Positions 1 to 4,987 of a stretch of DNA of 10,472 nucleotides are shown in pieces. Position numbers and translations under genes: made by a program. Below the pieces are notes generated by a model that was given only the letters and a program-made list of their open reading frames with translations, was not told the origin of the DNA and searched no databases. The stretch is from an uncultured Pirellulaceae bacterium (GTDB lineage: Bacteria; Planctomycetota; Planctomycetia; Pirellulales; Pirellulaceae), in contig CAKQNH010000091.1 in NCBI GenBank assembly GCA_934255105.1, positions 1 through 10,472 of the forward strand, written 5' to 3'. Within the stretch, counting starts at the first letter, position 1; every line of letters starts with the position of its first letter.

Positions 1-815
1 AGCAGCGAGGCCCCCGCCGTGGGCGCGCCCTTCAGGATCGCGGCGGGATCGGGAATGAGACGGTGCAGAATCTCACGAGCGGCCACCGCGTCTTCAGCGA
101 CCCGTTCCGGTGCTCTCACCACCGTCGGCCCCGAGGCAATGGTTTCCAGAGGATCGCCGATGACATCGGAGATGATCAGAACGATCACCGTCCCGGCCCC
201 GCAGCGCCGCAGCAGGCCTCCTCCTTTCACATCAGAGAGACAGCGGCGAACGGTGTTCAACTCTTCAATGGTGGCCCCCGCAGCCGCCAGTTTGCGGGTC
301 ACGTCGACCTTGCTCTCCAGCGTGACCCCTTCCGTGGGTGAGCAGAGCAGGGCACTGCCTCCGCCGGAGATCAGCACGACACAAATGTCTTCCTCCTGCA
401 GTCCGCTGACCCGTGACAGAATTTCTCCGGTGCCCGAAACCGCTTGCGGAGTCGGTTCGTTGATCGCTGGTGGCCGCGCGGCGTGCAGGTGAATCGGTTC
501 TAGTGCGTGGGCATCGGCAGACGTAAACGCATCGGCGGGTGCATTGATCCAGCCTTGCAGTTCCAGAGACGGCAGGGCCAATTGTAACTTGGACAGCACT
601 TCTTGCTGCAGGGCGACAGCCATCGCAGCGGCCGCTTTACCGGCACCCACGACTACCAGGCGGCGCACGCCAGAGAGTTCCAGCTCGACGTGCTCGACGA
701 CTAGGCAAGTCCCTTCCAGCCGCACTTTGTCGCGAAACAACCGGGACGGTGTCACGGCCTCAACACCGGCTTGCCAAATGTCCAGCGCGTCGCGTGTGAG
801 CTTAGGGTTAGCCAT
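1..815 (-). CDS. Glycerate 2-kinase (GckA/TtuD type, DUF4147 domain), 3' end outside window
   Basis: Likely phosphorylates D-glycerate with ATP, feeding glyoxylate or hydroxypyruvate-derived carbon into glycolysis in the cytoplasm. The 271 visible residues are the N-terminal part of a family usually about 420-450 residues long, so the C-terminal MOFRL part is off the left edge. Family hallmarks seen: VVVGAGKAAAAMA (residues 54-66, with the GxGKA lysine), LISGGGSALL (148-157), the segment around N187-VRRCLSDVKGGG (187-200), and SDVIGDP...SGPT (216-231). The start is ATG at 815. An in-frame TAA lies 30 bases upstream, so only a TTG at 830 could extend it; no clear Shine-Dalgarno is visible. The usual GHPxPD-like stretch reads HAARPPAINEPT (111-122), a mild divergence. 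It lies downstream of the large exported-protein gene on the same strand, but a 244-bp repeat-bearing gap argues against tight coupling. Family assignment is confident; which glycerate isomer is used is not shown. Confidence 0.92.
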   Translation of the reverse strand, partial: MANPKLTRDALDIWQAGVEAVTPSRLFRDKVRLEGTCLVVEHVELELSGVRRLVVVGAGKAAAAMAVALQQEVLSKLQLALPSLELQGWINAPADAFTSADAHALEPIHLHAARPPAINEPTPQAVSGTGEILSRVSGLQEEDICVVLISGGGSALLCSPTEGVTLESKVDVTRKLAAAGATIEELNTVRRCLSDVKGGGLLRRCGAGTVIVLIISDVIGDPLETIASGPTVVRAPERVAEDAVAAREILHRLIPDPAAILKGAPTAGASL

Positions 816-858
816 CGCCGGGTGCTTTGTCAAAGAGGAGATTTAGGGTTGGGAAAAA

Positions 859-882
859 AGTGGCGTAAGCTTTCGGCTTGCG
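859..882 (+). repeat. Single copy of dispersed repeat arm (AGTGGCGTAAGCTTT...)
   Basis: These 24 bases match the left arm of the inverted repeat at 4564-4587 at 21 of 24 positions. The core GTAAGCTTtCGGCTTG is also the reverse complement, with a few changes, of the units of the tandem array at 901-1050. This copy plus the first array unit therefore form an imperfect inverted repeat, like the complete element at 4564-4621. It lies in the gap upstream of the glycerate kinase start. Confidence 0.75.
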
Positions 883-900
883 ATTTGGGAGTAATTTTAC

Positions 901-1054
901 GTGACAAGCTGGAAGCTTATTCTTCGTGAGAAGCTGGAAGTTTAAACTTCGTGACAAGCTGGAAGCTTATCCCACGTGTCAAGCTGGAAGTTTATCCCAC
1001 GTGACAAGCTGGAAGTTTATTCTTTGTGACAAGCTGGAAGCTTATCCCACGTGA
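901..1054. repeat. Phased tandem array of six 25-bp units
   Basis: Six units of exactly 25 bp begin at 901, 926, 951, 976, 1001 and 1026, followed by a GTGA stub at 1051. Each begins with GTG, contains AAGCTGGAAG near the middle and ends in a variable pentamer (CCCAC, TTCTT-like or ACTTC). Units 3 and 6 are identical; the others differ by 1-5 bases. Each unit can fold into a small hairpin, AAGCT-GGA-AGCTT, or with AGTTT in units 2, 4 and 5. The array lies between the stop of the exported-protein gene (1060) and the glycerate kinase start (815), so on the minus strand it is 3' to one and 5' to the other. There are no spacers, so it is not a CRISPR array. Confidence 0.92.
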
Positions 1055-1059
1055 ATGCA

Positions 1060-3903
1060 CTACTGGATTTCGTTGGGATTGGTGGTGAAGCTGCGGCGGT
1101 TGACGGCCGGCGCAATGACGCTGGTCGACAGCGATTCCAAGACAATATCGCACTGACCACGGCACTCGGCAAGGATGCGGAATTCCCCGTCGGCGACCAC
1201 AAAGCGATACAGTTCGATAGAGACTACATCACCTGCATTGCCGCGGACCAATTGTCCCAAGCTCGGCCCGGCTTGATTGTCGTAGACGAGCAAGCCGCTG
1301 TCGGGCGAGGCGGGTGCCTGCAGGATCCGCGCTCGACCGGCCACGCGGACGAGCTCACCGGCGCGGACTTGGGCGGGCGAACTGCGGACGCGAGACGAGG
1401 CGCCTTCGTAGCCGCCCGCGATCGGGGGAGAGCTTTGCAGAGCCGTGTTACCGGTCGTGCGCGCGGCTGCGCCACCCACTGCAGTGCTGGCGTAAGCAGC
1501 TAAACGCAAGCCTGCGGAGCGTTCTGCTTGCGGCGGCAAAAACTCGACTTGCAGATCGGCCTGCTCGAGCGGTCGTTGTTCTAGCGACCAACCGAGTGCC
1601 TCCATCTGCTGCGGCGAGCCGAATTCGGAACCGGGAATGGGCAGGTCGTGCCATTCGCTGCGCTCACAGGCTGCGGCCAGTTGCCAGTGGTATCCCAGCG
1701 CGACTGGGCTAACCACTAGCGGGCTGGATTGCGGCGTGGCGAGATTGCTGGTAGCCACGTCGAAAGCGTCCGACAACACCGCTTGAACGCGATCGCTGCC
1801 GCGCAGTGCCAGAGTGGTTGCCGCCGTGGGTTGGCGGGCGTGCAGTGACTGGTAGCCCTGCTCGATGTGTCGCCGGGCGGTGCCTAAACGGCGCAAATCT
1901 TCGGCGGCCGCAGAGCGCGTGGGGTCTCCCGTAATCACTGGGTAGCGAGCCTGGACCACTTTGCTGGCCAAGCCCAAGTTGTACGAGGCGACCTCCAACT
2001 GATCGGCGGCTCGCTGGTCAGCTTGTTTGCTCACTTGCTTGCGGGCAAATTCGATCACCAGCGGATTGGATGTCACTATGAAGCTTTCAATCGGTTCCGG
2101 CTGCTCGACCGACCAAGTCAGCCCGGCTGCCGTCTGCTCGACGTCCATGCGTTGCAATCGCCCACCCCCCAGACGCAAAACTTGTTGCGGCGAAGTGGGG
2201 CCGGCCAGCGACAGGGTCAGCGGCCGCGCGTATGTGTTGGGAACACAGTACTGCGCCGCGGGGCTGCTGGCCACAGCCAACACCAATCGGCTCTGCGACG
2301 CGCTCCAAGCGACCGTGCTGAAGTCATCGCGGTCTAGCGTGGGTGGCGTGGTTGTCTGGCCGCCGACGATCCAGGGACCCCATATTGCCAGATCATCGTG
2401 GATCCACCGCAGCGAGGCCAGGGTGGCCCCCTGCCCGGCTCCGCTGATCTCCAGCGGCTGGAATGTTCGAAAGGCGATACCGCGCGCCCCCGACATCACC
2501 GCACATGCTACCTGGTGCCGCAGACCGAGCGGATTGGCTTGCACCTCATCAAATTCGCTGTCGGGCTCGATCACCCGCTGGGCTGCGCGAAGCTGGTCAA
2601 CCAAGGCGGGGTTGGGGCCGACCCAAATCGAAACCCAACCCTGTCCACGCTTTTTAGTGGTCTCCAAATTCTGCTGGGCCCAGGCCATCTTTTCGCGCGT
2701 CGTACCAGTCGTGGTGGCTGCGGGGAATGGCAGCACGACTTGATCGGCGATGCGACTGAACAGCCAGTACTGCTCGAGCGCCTCGGCGACCAGTGGCCGT
2801 TGCAGCTCGCCGGGCATTTGTGCTACGCGCATGGCGGCAGCGCGAGCGGTATCGGCTTGACGAGCATCCAAGGCTGCTCCGATAAACCAGCCTTCGATGG
2901 CCGGCGCTGCCGCAGCATCGAATGCCAAATTGTGCGGCGGCGGTGGAATGATCGCCCCCAGCCCGGCGCTGGCCATGCTGGCCAACTGCCGCTGACTGGG
3001 AACCTGCTCTAATATCAAACCGGAAAACCCCAGCGATTTCAGCCACGGCAGCGACTCTTGATGGTAGTGGAGCCAAGTCACCGGGCGATTGCCCTGCTGC
3101 CAGTATCGCTGTTCTGCAGTCATCAATGGTTCGGGCCGCCAGCGCCACTGCTCGCGCCAGTTCGGCGGGGGAGGTTGACCGGTGGCTGCCAAGGAAACCA
3201 AGCCGCGCAAGTTCAAATCGTCCACTTGCATGCGGCATCGCCCAGGCCCCGTGTAGCCGTTGACGACCAGACAGTCGATGACCGGATTGTCCAGCGCTAA
3301 ACCGGAATCGAATTGCTGCCTGAGCCCGATCATTTCCTCGGCCAGCTTCTTCTCCAAATCGTCCACTCGCAGCATCTGCCACTGACCGGTTTCGGAATAG
3401 ACGTCGCCCCACAAAATCGTGCTCAGTTTGCCGCCGGTCACCGGATGCTCCGCTTGAGGGAACAGCACGCGTACCCCTAGCTGGATGCGGCCGCTGCTGC
3501 TGCGAACCCATACTGAAGGCTGAAATTCATTTAAGATCCGGCAGGGTTCGATAGGATAAGCCAGCAGGGCCATCGTCCCCGGCCTACAGGCCAGTTCCAA
3601 GAGCTCGGATGAACTGCCGCTGTGAGGCATGACCTGGCTGATCTCATGGGTGACCAGTTCGGCCTGGCAATCGCTATCGACCAAAAGCCAACGCAATTCC
3701 CCCGCCTCGAAGGAATCGATGCGCTGGGCTGCCGCCACTCCCGCACACAGGGCGATCAGCAGCAGGCACAGCAATCCGCTGCGGCTGCGAGTGGCGTGGT
3801 CATAGGTAGCCGAAGTAACATCCAAAGTCCGGCGACTTCGGCAACGACAATTATTATGCGTCTCACGCCGATGGGTGGGTGCTCTGCAAGTATCCGTTTG
3901 CAT
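1060..3903 (-). CDS. Large exported protein of unknown function, possible TIM-barrel/carbohydrate-active fold
   Basis: I do not recognise a named family. Numbering from ATG 3903 (947 residues), a hydrophobic segment GLLCLLLIALCAGVAAA (43-59) followed by Q60 looks like a signal peptide, so the product is probably exported. After it comes a beta-rich region (about 60-235) resembling a carbohydrate-binding sandwich. A stretch containing WLHYHQESLPWLKSLGFSGLILEQ and GARGIAFRTFQPLE (about 260-560) suggests an alpha/beta barrel of the glycosidase type. A helical segment (about 625-720) and a second beta-rich domain rich in LVRVAGRARILQ-like strands complete it. These fold guesses are inference. The start is uncertain. 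ATG 3903 has GGAAG six bases upstream but gives a 42-residue lead before the hydrophobic core. TTG 3825 gives a conventional 33-residue signal peptide without a Shine-Dalgarno. ATG 3999 lies inside a predicted 5' UTR hairpin and is unlikely. The bases coding the lead overlap a palindromic repeat (3807-3848). Confidence 0.8.
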   Translation of the reverse strand: MQTDTCRAPTHRRETHNNCRCRSRRTLDVTSATYDHATRSRSGLLCLLLIALCAGVAAAQRIDSFEAGELRWLLVDSDCQAELVTHEISQVMPHSGSSSELLELACRPGTMALLAYPIEPCRILNEFQPSVWVRSSSGRIQLGVRVLFPQAEHPVTGGKLSTILWGDVYSETGQWQMLRVDDLEKKLAEEMIGLRQQFDSGLALDNPVIDCLVVNGYTGPGRCRMQVDDLNLRGLVSLAATGQPPPPNWREQWRWRPEPLMTAEQRYWQQGNRPVTWLHYHQESLPWLKSLGFSGLILEQVPSQRQLASMASAGLGAIIPPPPHNLAFDAAAAPAIEGWFIGAALDARQADTARAAAMRVAQMPGELQRPLVAEALEQYWLFSRIADQVVLPFPAATTTGTTREKMAWAQQNLETTKKRGQGWVSIWVGPNPALVDQLRAAQRVIEPDSEFDEVQANPLGLRHQVACAVMSGARGIAFRTFQPLEISGAGQGATLASLRWIHDDLAIWGPWIVGGQTTTPPTLDRDDFSTVAWSASQSRLVLAVASSPAAQYCVPNTYARPLTLSLAGPTSPQQVLRLGGGRLQRMDVEQTAAGLTWSVEQPEPIESFIVTSNPLVIEFARKQVSKQADQRAADQLEVASYNLGLASKVVQARYPVITGDPTRSAAAEDLRRLGTARRHIEQGYQSLHARQPTAATTLALRGSDRVQAVLSDAFDVATSNLATPQSSPLVVSPVALGYHWQLAAACERSEWHDLPIPGSEFGSPQQMEALGWSLEQRPLEQADLQVEFLPPQAERSAGLRLAAYASTAVGGAAARTTGNTALQSSPPIAGGYEGASSRVRSSPAQVRAGELVRVAGRARILQAPASPDSGLLVYDNQAGPSLGQLVRGNAGDVVSIELYRFVVADGEFRILAECRGQCDIVLESLSTSVIAPAVNRRSFTTNPNEIQ
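3807..3848. repeat. Palindromic repeat element, truncated copy (GCCGAAGT.../...GGCGACTTCGGC)
   Basis: GTAGCCGAAGT (3807-3817) and ACTTCGGCAAC (3835-3845) are inverted copies with 10 of 11 bases matching. The 25 bases at 3824-3848 match 4823-4847, the right arm of the element at 4781-4844 and the three bases after it, at 22 of 25 positions. The left arm here is degenerate after its first 11 bases. The element overlaps the 5' coding region of the exported-protein gene if that gene starts at ATG 3903, and it supplies the alternative TTG start (3825). Confidence 0.72.
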
Positions 3904-3982
3904 GTGCGACTTCCAAAAACAGATGTCGTTGGACCTCACCGCTTGTCCAATGAGGAAAATCGACACCGAGGGGTAAAAAATG

Positions 3983-4028
3983 TTGCCGCCGTGCAACATT
4001 TGGCTGGAGTGGGTTGCAAACGGCGCAA
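3983..4028 (-). promoter_or_regulatory. Stem-loop at the predicted 5' end of the exported-protein mRNA
   Basis: CGCCGT+GCAAC (3987-3997) pairs perfectly with GTTGC (4013-4017) and ACGGCG (4020-4025), leaving a 2-base bulge. TTG (3983-3985) with CAA (4026-4028) adds three more pairs after a 1-base bulge. The total is about 14 pairs around a 15-base loop. If the minus-strand promoter at 4035-4063 is real, transcription would begin near 4028, so the transcript would open with this hairpin. A role in mRNA stability or control is inference; a DNA operator is the alternative. Confidence 0.45.
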
Positions 4029-4034
4029 GTCCAG

Positions 4035-4063
4035 ATTATAGAAGAACTTAAGCTATATCTCTA
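4035..4063 (-). promoter_or_regulatory. Sigma70-type promoter for the exported-protein gene
   Basis: On the minus strand, a perfect TATAAT -10 box (4040 to 4035) lies 17 bases from TAGAGA (4063 to 4058), which matches the TTGACA -35 consensus at four of six positions. The predicted start near 4028 would give a leader of about 125 bases to ATG 3903. This is prediction from sequence only. Confidence 0.5.
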
Positions 4064-4130
4064 GAGCAATCGATGATGCGTTTAGGCAACACAGATAAAC
4101 AGCAAGGATTGTGTCGAATTTGCTAAGTCC

Positions 4131-4158
4131 TTGAAATTAAACAACTTACTGCTATTAT
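4131..4158 (+). promoter_or_regulatory. Sigma70-type promoter, extended -10, for the 97-residue protein
   Basis: TTGAAA (4131-4136) and TATTAT (4153-4158) are separated by 16 bases. The -10 is preceded by TGC, giving the extended TGnTATTAT form. Transcription would begin near 4165, leaving a leader of about 90 bases before the gene at 4257. It is divergent from the minus-strand promoter at 4035-4063, about 70 bases away. Confidence 0.5.
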
Positions 4159-4256
4159 CGCAGGTGGGTTGGCTGTCTGGCACTGGCGCTGCTTTAGATA
4201 ACCAACAAGCTCGACCCAACCAGTGACGACACGCATCTTTCTTCGGAGGCCAAACT

Positions 4257-4550
4257 ATGAGTTCTGCACCAGTTCGCAAAGAAGTGACTCAACACAGCGA
4301 CATTCCAACCGACATGCTGGAACTGATTGAACGCATCGAAGCCCTTCCGCTAGAGCACCGCGTGGGCTTGCTTCCTGCCTTGCGTCGCGTCACCGAAAGC
4401 AGCGTCCGCCGCCGACGCATCTTGACGCTGGTACAAGAGGCTCTGGGCCAATTGCGTCTGGACATGAAGTATTTGGTATTCGACTTAGAAGCTACTCGCC
4501 GCGAGCGCGACGAGACGCTGGACAAACTCAATCAACTCGGCGGCGAGTAG
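4257..4550 (+). CDS. Small helical protein of unknown function, 97 residues
   Basis: I do not recognise a named family. The start is well supported: GGAGG at 4245-4249 is seven bases before the ATG, the clearest Shine-Dalgarno in the window, and an extended -10 promoter lies upstream. The product is small, soluble and almost entirely predicted helix, with no signal peptide or membrane segment. Residues 20-45 (MLELIERIEALPLEHRVGLL) form an amphipathic Leu/Ile-rich helix. A basic cluster VRRRR follows near 51-55. The C-terminal third (LRLDMKYLVFDLEATRRERD) has heptad-like spacing that could form a coiled coil. This composition would suit a small oligomeric adaptor or nucleic-acid-associated protein, but nothing proves either. 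It is monocistronic by layout: divergent from the gene on its left, and followed by a hairpin element and a strong intrinsic terminator at 4701-4736. Confidence 0.85.
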   Translation: MSSAPVRKEVTQHSDIPTDMLELIERIEALPLEHRVGLLPALRRVTESSVRRRRILTLVQEALGQLRLDMKYLVFDLEATRRERDETLDKLNQLGGE

Positions 4551-4563
4551 AGCGTTATGCGGC

Positions 4564-4621
4564 AGTGGCGTAAGCTTCCGGCCCGCGGACCTCGAACCGC
4601 AAGCAAGAAGCTTACGCCACT
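4564..4621. repeat. Complete inverted-repeat element, 15-bp perfect arms
   Basis: AGTGGCGTAAGCTTC (4564-4578) and its exact reverse complement (4607-4621) flank a 28-base centre. The left arm and following bases match the single copy at 859-882 at 21 of 24 positions. The right arm (CAAGCaaGAAGCTTAcgCCAC) resembles the 25-bp units at 901-1050. The element begins 13 bases after the stop of the 97-residue gene and so lies in its 3' untranslated region, before the terminator. Confidence 0.85.
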
Positions 4622-4636
4622 TAGAAGATTTGCTGA

Positions 4637-4688
4637 ACACAGCCTAGGATGCCTCGCCACGGCACCAAAAGTCCTAGTTTGGCTGTGT
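4637..4688 (+). ncRNA. Candidate structured RNA element, multi-segment hairpin
   Basis: Three nested stems are seen. ACACAGCC (4637-4644) pairs perfectly with GGCTGTGT (4681-4688), TAGGA (4645-4649) with TCCTA (4672-4676), and TGCC (4650-4653) with GGCA (4661-4664) around a 7-base loop. Asymmetric bulges GTTT (4677-4680) and CCAAAAG (4665-4671) lie on the 3' side. CCAAA (4665-4669) can also pair with TTTGG (4678-4682), which would break the outer stem, so two exclusive folds are possible. A strong terminator follows 12 bases later. It could be the 3' end of the 97-residue gene's mRNA or a separate small RNA. I do not recognise it as a known RNA family. Confidence 0.4.
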
Positions 4689-4700
4689 GCTCTCCGAAGG

Positions 4701-4736
4701 AGGGATGTTCGAACGCGTTTCGAGCATCCCTTTTTT
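4701..4736 (+). terminator. Rho-independent terminator
   Basis: AGGGATGTTCGAA (4701-4713) pairs along its full 13 bases, with one G-U wobble, with TTCGAGCATCCCT (4719-4731). The loop is five bases, and a run of six T follows (4731-4736). It ends plus-strand transcription from the 97-residue gene and any small RNA in the gap, isolating the downstream kinase gene. Confidence 0.88.
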
Positions 4737-4780
4737 CGTATCTCCTTTACAACACGGGGCCCATATCGTCGCGAAAATGT

Positions 4781-4844
4781 GTCGCCGAAGTCGCCAGACT
4801 TTGGATCTCGCGCCTGATCTCGAAAGTCTGGCGACTGCGGCGAC
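4781..4844. repeat. Inverted-repeat element, 22-bp arms (second family)
   Basis: The 22 bases at 4781-4802 (GTCGCCGAAGTCGCCAGAC then TTT) and 4823-4844 are inverted copies with one mismatch (4788 against 4837), around a 20-base centre. The right arm and its next three bases recur at 3824-3848 (22 of 25). This family is unrelated in sequence to the AAGCTT-type repeats at 859, 901-1050 and 4564. It lies 143 bases before the kinase start, in a non-coding gap. There is no T-run after it, so it is not an obvious terminator. Confidence 0.82.
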
Positions 4845-4987
4845 GACGGCAGTTTCACTCGCGGTGCTAATGTTAAAGTTCAATTGATTTGCGTTTTTGC
4901 TGCGGTTTGCTTAGTATCAAGGATTGGGCAAATCATTGGCCGGCCTTGTGCATCAGCTTGTCTTCACTTGATTTAGTACTTTATTTC

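Noticed and set aside
901..1054. Tandem 25-bp units as a CRISPR array
   Set aside because: The units abut with no unique spacers, differ internally, and there are no cas genes nearby.
2027..2743. Long plus-strand reading frame of 238 codons, antisense inside the exported-protein gene
   Set aside because: It is a shadow of the minus-strand gene in GC-rich DNA. It has no start signals and a composition unlike a folded protein, whereas the minus frame continues through with a signal peptide.
3904..3999. Start of the exported protein at ATG 3999
   Set aside because: It falls inside the 3983-4028 stem-loop, close to the predicted transcription start, and would put about 75 residues before the hydrophobic signal core.
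4557..4887. Several overlapping short reading frames on both strands between the small gene and the kinase
   Set aside because: They are composed of inverted-repeat, hairpin and terminator sequence, lack ribosome binding sites, and contradict each other. They are best explained as chance frames in non-coding DNA.
4884..4917. Kinase promoter (TTGCGT or TTGATT with TAGTAT)
   Set aside because: TTGCGT matches the consensus at only three positions and TTGATT is 22 bases from TAGTAT. The evidence is too weak to list.
4889..4987. Upstream TTG start extending the kinase by 33 residues
   Set aside because: The added stretch has no Shine-Dalgarno or family resemblance, while the ATG at 4988 begins directly with the typical FTPTQL-like N-terminus.
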